A stretch of DNA of 64,000 nucleotides from Chryseobacterium vrystaatense. Lineage in GTDB: Bacteria > Bacteroidota > Bacteroidia > Flavobacteriales > Weeksellaceae. Position 1 is the stretch's first letter. Each line of letters begins with the position of its first letter. This document shows positions 38,844 through 46,045 of this stretch, piece by piece. Made by a program: the position numbers and the translations under genes. The stretch is taken from contig NZ_JPRI01000005.1 in the NCBI RefSeq assembly GCF_000737765.1, forward strand, positions 1 to 64,000, written 5' to 3'. Under the pieces are notes generated by a model that had not been told where the DNA came from, did no database searches, and was given only the letters and a program-made list of their open reading frames with translations.

Positions 38844-39200
38844 ATGATAACAAAAAAAGTGTATTTAATGATTGGTTTAGTCGTTTTGATTACTCAGTCA
38901 TGTAATAAAATGTTCCCAGAAAAAATGGAAAGTTTTATGTTTCAATTAAAAGATGATATATATTTAAATCAACCATCAAGATCAATATTGGTTATGCATA
39001 AAACAGGCGAGGATAGCTTTATACATGGAAGAATAATAGTAGATAAAATAGATAGTGTTTATATTAGTAATGATAAAAGTGTAATTTATATAATTAATAG
39101 TAAAAATGAATATATATGGGTCACACCTGATTTCAAAATTGAGAAATTAAATAATAAACCAAAAGTTGATTTTATTAGTATTGATGGCTATCATAGATAA
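38844..39200 (+). CDS. putative immunity lipoprotein for cassette D
   Basis: The 118-residue protein has a signal sequence with lipobox LITQSC. It follows the cassette D toxin by four bases. Lipid anchoring suggests that toxin D acts in the periplasm or on the envelope. No family was recognised. Confidence 0.6.
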   Translation: MITKKVYLMIGLVVLITQSCNKMFPEKMESFMFQLKDDIYLNQPSRSILVMHKTGEDSFIHGRIIVDKIDSVYISNDKSVIYIINSKNEYIWVTPDFKIEKLNNKPKVDFISIDGYHR

Positions 39201-39279
39201 TTGTAATTGATATGCTTACTTTGTTAGGATAATAATTATCGCCCCTCGATTACATCGTTTGGTAAAATAATAATAACAG

Positions 39280-39307
39280 AAACTACCGTTCAATAACCGT
39301 GGTTTTT
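39280..39307 (+). terminator. cassette-boundary hairpin, family 1 (diverged)
   Basis: AAACTACCGTT pairs with AACCGTGGTTT with one mismatch and one wobble, and is followed by TTTATG. It is preceded by the AATAATAACAG leader shared with the other copies. Confidence 0.6.
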
Positions 39308-39362
39308 ATGCTGAACAAAAATCTTTTGTTGCATGAAAATATAGTTATAGTAAAGTTATACC

Positions 39363-40603
39363 TACAGCAACTATCTCCGCTTAAACTACTCAAAAAACTC
39401 AAATGTTGACGCAGAAGTTCTAGAAGAAAACAAGTATTACCCATTTGAATTAAAGCATGAAGGATACAATGCATTATACGGAAATTCTGCTTACAATTAC
39501 CGATACTGTGGAAAAGAAATGCAGAAAGAAACAGGCTGGGGCGATCATGGTGCAAGAATGTATAAGGCAGATCTGGGAAGATGGGGCGTGATTGATCCAT
39601 TGGCAGAGCAGATGAGAAGACATTCTCCTTATAATTATGCTTTTAATAATCCTATAGGTTTTACAGATCCCGATGGGATGGCCCCTCAAATTCAGCTTAC
39701 CTCAGCTAGTGACAACAGTGGGATGTATACTCCAGGCTGGACCAACCCCAATTGGTTAGGCAGAGGAGTTTATGACAGCAACAGCTATGATGGGATTATG
39801 GGACCTACACTTGGTGGCGGTGGAACTGTTAGGAGGACCAAAGATGGAACTGTTTACACAGGAAGTGAAGCAGCAGATGCTTTTAGGGCTCTTATGAATC
39901 CATCAGCTAATTCTCCCAGCCCAAAACCTAATTTTTTGCAAAGAGCTGGAAGCTTCATTAGAGGCATATTTGGAGGAAATAGAGGCGCTGGAATTACAAC
40001 ATTTTTACCTGGGGCAACAATTTCTAGAACTGGTATACAAATTGGAGAAATTGCGTTTGAAGGTTATGAATTGTCAACAGTAGGAAGTGTAGTCAAAGGA
40101 TTTGCCTCTACAGGAGCTATGACTTTAGGAGCAGTTTTATACCCTACAATGATTAAAGAACCGGAATTTAACTGGACAAGAGATTTGCCATTGGATGTGC
40201 CTATAACTACTACTGGTGATCCAGATTCTGGAAATTTATATTTATATAGAAACATGAGGAGTGTAGGTGGAGTACCGGAATTAGGTAATTCTCTAAATAC
40301 ATTGGGAGTAAGATCTACAGATTTTATACGAAATGTTAATGATTTAGATTATGTATTTGGATCATCAGGGCAAGGAATGTCTGTAACTCCAGGTTATGGG
40401 AATGTCATTCCTGCTACACCTTTGGTAACCCAGGTAAAACTACTTTATTTAGAATAATGGCTAAAGACGTAATTGGGTCAGGCTTAGGAATAAACATTGA
40501 TGCAATTAATCACGCTAATATAACTCCTGTAGGAAGAACAACATTACAACAATTTAGATGACACATACAAGCAACAGCACCATTATGGAAACCAATAAGA
40601 TGA
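39363..40603 (+). pseudogene. chimeric orphan Rhs core + Tse2-like ADP-ribosyltransferase-type tip, cassette E, with two lesions
   Basis: The first part (LNYSKNSNVDAEVLEEN, KYYPFELKHEGYN, GKEMQKETGWGDHGARMYKAD) comes from a different Rhs core lineage and switches to the local core at [14 protein letters not shown]. The tip reads LYLYRNMRSVGGVPELG and GQGMSVTPGYG, resembling Tse2-type toxins. The frame stops at 40455-40457; losing one C in ACCC near 40433 explains this, because the next frame continues as GKTTLFRIMAKDVIGSGLG. A second in-frame TGA (40559-40561) precedes HIQATAPLWKPIR, which matches the tail FRTLIQSTAPAGQPVK found twice further on. Confidence 0.7.
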
Positions 40604-40956
40604 TAAATCAATTGAATTATTTATTTGAAATACTAGATTTTGAAACTATTTCGTCGTTAAGCAACGAGAATTATAAAATATTAATATTGGATTTTTTTAT
40701 AAAAGTTAACAAACTAAAATATGAAGGTTTAAGTTTAGATGAAGATTTAAAAAGTTTTATAAATAGTAAGCACATTCAGTACTATGATTATTATGAAAAA
40801 AGTTCTATCTATGAAGAAAGAATGCAAATGATACTTTCAGAATTAATGGGATTTTGTTCACCACCAAAATTTTGGGACGCTTCTCTTGAAGAATATATGA
40901 AATTAAAATGGGGGATAGACATTAATCAGCAAAGTCTCGACTTCGCGAATTTCTAA
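40600..40956 (+). CDS. putative immunity protein, paralogue 1 of 3
   Basis: I prefer the ATG at 40600, which overlaps the final TGA of the cassette E tail (ATGA); the frame is open from an ATG at 40558. This gives 118 residues, cytoplasmic. It shares its overall pattern with the proteins at 42185 and 42791, including a helical FLDFFIKVNKLK / FFSIFEYINLHK segment and a terminal SPPKFWDASLEEYMKLK / TPPPYFFHSNFEDFKNKLK motif. All three follow the same toxin tail, so they are immunity candidates against one toxin family. Confidence 0.65.
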   Translation: MINQLNYLFEILDFETISSLSNENYKILILDFFIKVNKLKYEGLSLDEDLKSFINSKHIQYYDYYEKSSIYEERMQMILSELMGFCSPPKFWDASLEEYMKLKWGIDINQQSLDFANF

Positions 40957-40971
40957 TTTTTGGAGTTGATG

Positions 40972-41130
40972 CCTTTTTTGAGACAAAAAGTCTATACTTC
41001 TTATACTTTTAAAGTTGAGAAAATATTATAAATAGTTAGGGTGTTGAAATCAACATCCTAATTTTTAACCAATTTTCGCCAAAAACAGCGCAGGCGCTCT
41101 TGAAATTTTAATACCAACAACTATTACATT
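40972..41130 (+). repeat. duplicated junction: immunity-gene tail, hairpin and Rhs core start
   Basis: Bases from about 40972 repeat 34086-34166 (coding for the KVYTSYTFKVEKIL tail plus the hairpin) and continue into an Rhs remnant reading [12 protein letters not shown]. This Rhs remnant stops after about 60 bases. It is a decayed cassette start (F). Confidence 0.7.
41036..41066 (+). terminator. cassette-boundary hairpin, family 2
   Basis: TTAGGGTGTTGA pairs with TCAACATCCTAA (one wobble) and is followed by T5. It is a close copy of the hairpin at 34150. Confidence 0.8.
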
Positions 41131-41217
41131 TCTGGCTAAAACTATTTATATAAAGTATACTTATACTCAAATCAAAAACTGAGATATAAAAAATAATTTT
41201 AAATACAATTTAGAATA

Positions 41218-41709
41218 ATGAAAAAAAGCATAGTAACTATTTTTTTTCTGCTAGTGGTCATTTTTGTATTATCGATGATGGTATTCCCCTATATTTCAAA
41301 TTTTGTGGGATGGAATGGATATCAGGTTTGGAAGAATAGATCTAAAACAGAAAGTATAAAAGAATCAAAAAGAAGAAAGGTTTTTGTCCGAGAATTAAAT
41401 TATAAAATAATAGATTCTGGAGATTCAAAAGGTTTTTATTTTAAACCGTATCTTGAAAGAGGATATAAAGTTAGTAATAAGTCTATTAACGATACACGCA
41501 TTATAAAAGATACAAGATATCCATATAATATAAGTTTTGACAGAAATCTTAAAAATGGAATCGCTATTTATTATAAAAAGGAGGATGAAAAGAAACTTGA
41601 TAGTTTTGATGGCTATTGGGGTTATTTAAAACAGCCTTATATAAAAGATACCCTCCACTTAAAAATTGATGGAGAAAATAATTACCACGGTATAATAAAA
41701 ATATGGTAA
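41218..41709 (+). CDS. putative membrane-anchored immunity protein
   Basis: The 163-residue protein has one N-terminal membrane helix (IVTIFFLLVVIFVLSMMVF) and a periplasmic-type domain. No toxin tip precedes it: only a ~60-base Rhs remnant lies upstream, so it is an orphan. A strong hairpin follows. The strong AT bias and position in the array suggest immunity, but the family was not recognised. Confidence 0.5.
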   Translation: MKKSIVTIFFLLVVIFVLSMMVFPYISNFVGWNGYQVWKNRSKTESIKESKRRKVFVRELNYKIIDSGDSKGFYFKPYLERGYKVSNKSINDTRIIKDTRYPYNISFDRNLKNGIAIYYKKEDEKKLDSFDGYWGYLKQPYIKDTLHLKIDGENNYHGIIKIW

Positions 41710-41740
41710 TTCATTATTTAAGTGAATAATTAATAATAAA

Positions 41741-41785
41741 AACATAAGCCACTGCAAAAAAAAACCAGTGGTTTATGTTTTTTAG
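41741..41785 (+). terminator. cassette-boundary hairpin
   Basis: A 14-bp stem, AACATAAGCCACTG with CAGTGGTTTATGTT (one wobble), is followed by T6. The CCACTG/CAGTGG core resembles the family 1 hairpins. Confidence 0.85.
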
Positions 41786-41817
41786 AAATAATGCGTAATA
41801 TTATACAGTACTTGAAT

Positions 41818-42176
41818 AAGTTTTGCTAAAAACAGCGCAGTCGCTCCTGAAATTTTAGATACCAACAACTATTATCCTTTCGGGCTGAACCATATTGGAG
41901 GCAACGTATTGAACAGTTCCGGTTTTGGAAGCTGGCAGAGTTATAAGTACAACGGTAAGGAACTTCAGGAAACCGGGATGTATGATTATTGAGCAAGATT
42001 CTATATGGGCGATCTGGGAAGATGGGGGGCGATCCATTGGCAGAACAGATGAGAGATTCTCCTTATAATTACGCCTTCAATATTATGGACAAATCCGACC
42101 TCCGATGCCTATAACCGTAGGAACCTTTAGAACATTAATTCAAAGTACTGCCCCAGCTGGGCAACCTGTAAAATAA
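41818..42176 (+). pseudogene. decayed Rhs core + toxin-tail remnant G
   Basis: The core can be followed from [22 protein letters not shown] to GMYDY. There GGA has become TGA (in-frame stop near 41990). Small deletions follow in DLGRWG(V)IDPLAEQMR. The rest jumps to SPYNYAFN and then directly to a toxin tail ITVGTFRTLIQSTAPAGQPVK with TAA at 42174-42176. Almost the whole toxin is deleted, yet its tail and immunity gene remain. Confidence 0.7.
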
Positions 42177-42184
42177 TTAAATAT

Positions 42185-42550
42185 ATGGAAGAAAGAGAAG
42201 TTATTGTAAGAAAAATTTTAGAAAAATTATATGTTGAATTTAATCCAGAAAATCTCTCTAAGCTAAGTATAGATCAATATAAAGATTTCTTCTTTTCAAT
42301 ATTTGAATATATAAATTTACACAAAAATAAATACCATTTGACAGAAGAAGATTTTGTCGAATTTAGCAACAGTATTCATCATAGATATAATTATGATGAG
42401 TACGAAGATAATTGTTGGGAAAGAGTTGCTTTTTTTATGGATGAGTTGATATTCCGTTTTTCTACACCTCCTCCGTATTTTTTTCATTCTAACTTTGAAG
42501 ATTTTAAAAATAAATTAAAAAGAGATTTTACAGAAGGTAATGGTTTGTAA
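42185..42550 (+). CDS. putative immunity protein, paralogue 2 of 3
   Basis: The 121-residue cytoplasmic acidic protein begins eight bases after a toxin-tail remnant. It aligns along its length with the protein at 42791 (ENLSKLSIDQYKDFFFSIFEYINL against ENISKMTLDEYRDFIISLFEFINL; both end EGNGL or KGNGL) and more weakly with that at 40600. It appears intact although its toxin is almost entirely lost. Confidence 0.65.
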   Translation: MEEREVIVRKILEKLYVEFNPENLSKLSIDQYKDFFFSIFEYINLHKNKYHLTEEDFVEFSNSIHHRYNYDEYEDNCWERVAFFMDELIFRFSTPPPYFFHSNFEDFKNKLKRDFTEGNGL

Positions 42551-42610
42551 AAATGCGATCTTGGGTCACATGGAGTTGATGCCTTTTTTGGATCACCTTG
42601 AAAATAATTG

Positions 42611-42640
42611 GAGTATTGAAAGTTCAATACTCTAATTTTA
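42611..42640 (+). terminator. cassette-boundary hairpin, family 2 variant
   Basis: GAGTATTGAA pairs perfectly with TTCAATACTC, followed by TAATTTTA. The same stem is found at 43791-43811. Confidence 0.7.
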
Positions 42641-42651
42641 CAAATTAGTTT

Positions 42652-42785
42652 CAGATGAGAAGAGATTCTCCTTATAATTACGCCTTCAATATTATGGACA
42701 AATACGGCTGGCAATTCCTATGAATGTAGGGACATTTAGAACATTAATCCAAACCACTGCCTCAGCTTGGCAACCTGTAAAATAA
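42652..42785 (+). pseudogene. decayed Rhs core + toxin-tail remnant H
   Basis: A very short core piece ([12 protein letters not shown], with the same odd IMDK reading as remnant G) is joined to a toxin tail IPMNVGTFRTLIQTTASAWQPVK ending with TAA at 42783-42785. Remnants G and H share the same deletion junction, so they come from one duplication after the deletion. Confidence 0.7.
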
Positions 42786-42790
42786 ATTAT

Positions 42791-43156
42791 ATGGAAAAAA
42801 GAGACTTAATTATAAAACAAATTCAAGAAAAATTAGAAATTGAACTAAGACCAGAAAATATTTCCAAGATGACTTTGGATGAATATAGAGATTTTATTAT
42901 TTCACTGTTTGAGTTTATAAATTTATACAAGGATAAATATCTTTTAACATCCCTAGATTTTAGGGAATTTGCAAATGACTTTGTATATAATTATGAAGAT
43001 GATGGTTATGAAGATAATTGTGGCGAAAGAGTAAGATTTTTCATGGATGAATTAGCGATTTTATACACTTACCATCCACCATTTTTTTGGGATTCTAATT
43101 TTGACGATTTCAAATATAAAATGAAAAGACATATCTCGAAAGGTAATGGCTTGTGA
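42791..43156 (+). CDS. putative immunity protein, paralogue 3 of 3
   Basis: I prefer the ATG at 42791 (MEKRDLIIKQIQEKLEIEL), giving 121 residues like paralogue 2; the frame is open a little further upstream. It is cytoplasmic and acidic, with the shared motifs EDNCGERVRFFMDELA and PPFFWDSNFDDFKYKMK. It lies five bases after the toxin-tail remnant H. It probably binds the same toxin family as its two relatives. Confidence 0.65.
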   Translation: MEKRDLIIKQIQEKLEIELRPENISKMTLDEYRDFIISLFEFINLYKDKYLLTSLDFREFANDFVYNYEDDGYEDNCGERVRFFMDELAILYTYHPPFFWDSNFDDFKYKMKRHISKGNGL

Positions 43157-43223
43157 AATTTTTTTTGTTTATTTTTTAAATTTGGTAATGTTCCAAAGTT
43201 AGTGATTCAATTATTTTTATTTT

Positions 43224-43289
43224 GGTGGGAAATTTTTATATGAATATTCAACAGGAAGATCACTGTTTGATAAACCAGGAGAAAATTAG
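43224..43289 (+). pseudogene. possible toxin-tip remnant
   Basis: A 21-codon frame, GGKFLYEYSTGRSLFDKPGEN then TAG, ends six bases before the next membrane-protein gene. By position it could be the end of a deleted toxin. It is too short to be certain. Confidence 0.35.
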
Positions 43290-43294
43290 TTTTG

Positions 43295-43753
43295 ATGATG
43301 AAAGCATATTATTATTTTTTGTTTAGAATTTATAGATATTATATAGATAATCAAAATGAAAATGAATTTCAGGCAGTATTTAGTGCTACTGCCGTCAGTA
43401 CAGCCGTTTTAAGTATTGCAATAATATCTTTCCTAGGTGTGCTTGATTTTTTAGATATCCTATCTATTCCTTCAAAAAAATATATAATATTTGGTATGAT
43501 ATTACTCGGTATTTTCAATCATTTTTTCTTTGTTAGAGAGAAAAAATGGGTGGATTATGATTTTGAGAAAGATAAAAAAGGAGGTTTCAAGATAATTATT
43601 TGCATCCTATTTTTATTTCTTTTTGTTCTTATTGGAGGGTCATTTAATCGTAAAAAGATATTTGAAGAAAGAAGAAGAAACCCTTCGATAGAGGTAGAAA
43701 GACGTTCATCTCTAGAGAGTGAAATTAGAAAGTGGTTTGAAGAAAAATTTTAA
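43295..43753 (+). CDS. three-TM membrane protein, putative immunity protein, paralogue 1 of 2
   Basis: The ATG at 43295 gives 152 residues. There are three hydrophobic helices (about residues 28-50, 58-78, 95-117) and a charged C-terminal tail. It shares helix layout and the opening aromatic pattern (YYYFLFRIYRYY) with the protein at 43951 (YYFYLNFYIYQYY). Inner-membrane immunity proteins of this kind usually protect against pore-forming or membrane-active toxins. The toxin itself is missing. Confidence 0.55.
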   Translation: MMKAYYYFLFRIYRYYIDNQNENEFQAVFSATAVSTAVLSIAIISFLGVLDFLDILSIPSKKYIIFGMILLGIFNHFFFVREKKWVDYDFEKDKKGGFKIIICILFLFLFVLIGGSFNRKKIFEERRRNPSIEVERRSSLESEIRKWFEEKF

Positions 43754-43787
43754 TGAAAAGTTTTATTGCATCCTATTTGTAACAAAA

Positions 43788-43818
43788 TTAGAGTATTGAA
43801 TTTCAATACTCTAATTTA
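43788..43818 (+). terminator. cassette-boundary hairpin, family 2 variant
   Basis: TTAGAGTATTGAA and TTCAATACTCTAA are perfect inverted repeats one base apart, followed by TTTAAT. It ends the preceding membrane-protein gene. Confidence 0.75.
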
Positions 43819-43950
43819 ATTTTAATCCAAGTATTAATTTAAGCTATAGACCTTACTAATTGGGAGTCATACATAGCTACCTACATATTTCGTAGAAAAA
43901 TAGGCATTGGAAGCAACAGATAACGACTTTGGGAATAAATAAAAAAAATC

Positions 43951-44367
43951 ATGACATACTATTTTTATTTAAATTTTTACATATATCAGTATTATAAGAA
44001 AAAACAAGAAGCTCCTTTAATTTCAACTTTGCTTGTAATTTCTCTATTAGTTAATTTGAATGCGTTTACCATTGTTATGATTTATAATTTTGTAACTGAT
44101 TTTTGGACTATTCCAAAACTTTATGGAGATTATAAAGTTATCATAATAGCATTTTTATGTTTTTTTGTGATCATAAATTATTTTTTACTTTATCACAAAA
44201 AAAGATATGTGAAGATTTTTGAAAAGTTTAGAGAAAATAATGAAATATATAAACAATGGGATTTGCCAGTAAAGATATATATCATTTTAAGTATAGCTTT
44301 ATGTTTAGTTACATTGGTAATTGCAGATTTACGTAATCATAATTTTGAATTATACTTTCTAAAATAA
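43951..44367 (+). CDS. three-TM membrane protein, putative immunity protein, paralogue 2 of 2
   Basis: The 138-residue protein has three membrane helices and resembles the product of 43295-43753 in helix spacing and N-terminal aromatic motif. A short frame LEATDNDFGNK with stop just upstream (ending about 43941) may be a toxin-tip remnant. No intact toxin is near. Confidence 0.5.
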   Translation: MTYYFYLNFYIYQYYKKKQEAPLISTLLVISLLVNLNAFTIVMIYNFVTDFWTIPKLYGDYKVIIIAFLCFFVIINYFLLYHKKRYVKIFEKFRENNEIYKQWDLPVKIYIILSIALCLVTLVIADLRNHNFELYFLK

Positions 44368-44414
44368 CGTATGAATATCGTCCTTGTGAAACAATTAAAA
44401 TTTAAAACAAAACT

Positions 44415-44837
44415 TTGAAGAAAACATTCTGCTATTTGATAGCATCTATAAGCTTATTTATTTCATGTAGTTTGCAAAACGTTTTTAGATCAGATCGTTC
44501 TAAAAACTTTACTGAACAGCTTTTTACAAATCAAAATGTTTACAGGATTTTAAAAAACTACAGTCAAGATAATTCGATAAATATCATAGATCCGGAACAC
44601 CGTCTCACTAATCAATTTTTAACATTCAGAAATAATGATCTTGCTGTTAATATTAGTGCTGAAAGAAAAGATGAGTACGATTTCTACATAAAAAAAGTGA
44701 TCATTGATGAAAAATTGGCTTTTGTAGTTCTATGGCATAGAGATACTACAACAGCACTATGTTTTTACCCCATTAAAAGTGAATATACTCTGGGTAAATG
44801 GTTAGTCGAAGAAATTACAACGAAGAGTATCAAATAG
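44415..44837 (+). CDS. putative immunity lipoprotein, paralogue of the one at 32585
   Basis: The 140-residue protein probably starts at TTG 44415, which gives a signal sequence MKKTFCYLIASISLFISCS with lipobox LFISC. It aligns along its length with the immunity candidate of the full-length Rhs toxin (VYRILKNYSQDN against VIHNLKKYSGHQ; KLAFVVLWHRDTT against DLAFVVLETNDNT). So an immunity gene for the presently expressed type of toxin also sits deep in the array, without a toxin. Confidence 0.6.
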   Translation: MKKTFCYLIASISLFISCSLQNVFRSDRSKNFTEQLFTNQNVYRILKNYSQDNSINIIDPEHRLTNQFLTFRNNDLAVNISAERKDEYDFYIKKVIIDEKLAFVVLWHRDTTTALCFYPIKSEYTLGKWLVEEITTKSIK

Positions 44838-45080
44838 AGGTTGCCCCTCGCTACTTCGTTTAGTTCAAACATATCATCCTGTACAAGCGTCAAGCCTATA
44901 TCCAAATAAAGACTGAACAAAATCTAATCAGGAAATACACTTTCTCGGATTTTTACTTATTTTACTGTCAATTTTATGGTGATAGGCGGGAATCTTAAAA
45001 ATAGATTTAAATTCGTTATCCAGAAATGGATAACGAACTTGATGCTATTGCAGATATTAAAAATGAAATACTAAAATAAT

Positions 45081-45751
45081 ATGTATACAAAGTACTGTAT
45101 TTTAATTCTGACTTTCTTCTTTTACTCTCTATTTGGTCAGCTATGATTAGAATTAACATTAGTAAATTCAGTTGCCAATGTAACGATCTATAATGAATCA
45201 AAGGAAAATTATATTCTTCCGGTAGACTTACTTCATTTTCGTCCTTATGAACCTGAGTGTAATAACTTTTCTGATCAAGAATTAGAATTTCCCAGTTTTG
45301 GATTGATGGTTAATATTATCGGAAAAGATGGTAAGAAAGAAGATTATACAGTAGGTTATTCTAATACATCAGAAAACTTAGATCTTATCACTAACAAGGT
45401 CAACATACAAAGATCTGGTTTAGAAAAAAAAGTATTGAATTGGGGGAAGAACCATAAGATTAGGGATTATCATCTTGCCTTTATTAATTATCAGATGATC
45501 AGCAACCTGATTTACTTAAAGGCAAAAGAAAAATTTCCTTTAATATTAAGTTTGATTTATATAATGTTACAGCACAAGAACTAATTTTTTACAATTATAT
45601 TCTTGAACAATCAGAAAATTATAAGTTGTATCTAAGCTTGTGTGGGTTTAAGGAATTCGATCAATATTTGACATTTTCTCAAAAGAAGCAATTAAAGAAA
45701 TATAAATTCTTTACGGGTAAGGTGGAAAGCAATATCATAGAATTCAAGTAA
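45081..45751 (+). pseudogene. broken gene for an exported protein, nonsense codon plus frameshift
   Basis: ATG at 45081 starts a signal peptide (YCILILTFFFYSLFGQ). Codon 22 is TGA (45144-45146), and the frame then continues as LELTLVNSVANVTIYNESKENY. The frame is lost near 45510; another frame carries on from DLLKGKRKISFNIKFDLYNV to TAA at 45749-45751. Undoing both lesions gives about 222 residues. No Rhs tip precedes it. It is perhaps a decayed immunity gene; the family was not recognised. Confidence 0.6.
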
Positions 45752-45900
45752 CAGAGATATTGACCTTCTCCTAAAAGCTGAGCACTTAAATTACAGTTTT
45801 TAAATTATAAATAATAAGAAAAGGATTCAATAAAGATAGTTTGGTAATGCTTCAAAACCCTCTCCCGCAAGATTGCATCGTGTGGGGCAGTAATAATAAC

Positions 45901-45933
45901 AAAAACCACTGCTACTTAGCAGTGGTTTTTGTG
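45901..45933 (+). terminator. cassette-boundary hairpin, family 1
   Basis: A perfect 12-bp stem, AAAAACCACTGC with GCAGTGGTTTTT, has loop TACTTA. An AATAATAAC leader comes before and a TTTTTTCTATTTTGTATATG box after, as in the other copies. Confidence 0.85.
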
Positions 45934-45939
45934 TTGTAA

Positions 45940-46030
45940 AATTTTTTCTATTTTGTATATGAAAACAGAACTATAGTACAGTGATACCGACCATTTGGGA
46001 AATATACGGTTCCCGGATACAACAATTGGT
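45940..46030 (+). pseudogene. Rhs cassette start remnant
   Basis: After the hairpin come the shared TTTTGTAT box, GAAAACAGAACTATAGTACAGT and a frame TDHLGNIRF, the first residues of the Rhs core. It then breaks off and the oppositely oriented FAD-enzyme gene begins. This is the left edge of the non-Rhs insertion. Confidence 0.6.
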
Positions 46031-46045
46031 ATAATAGAAAGTTTG

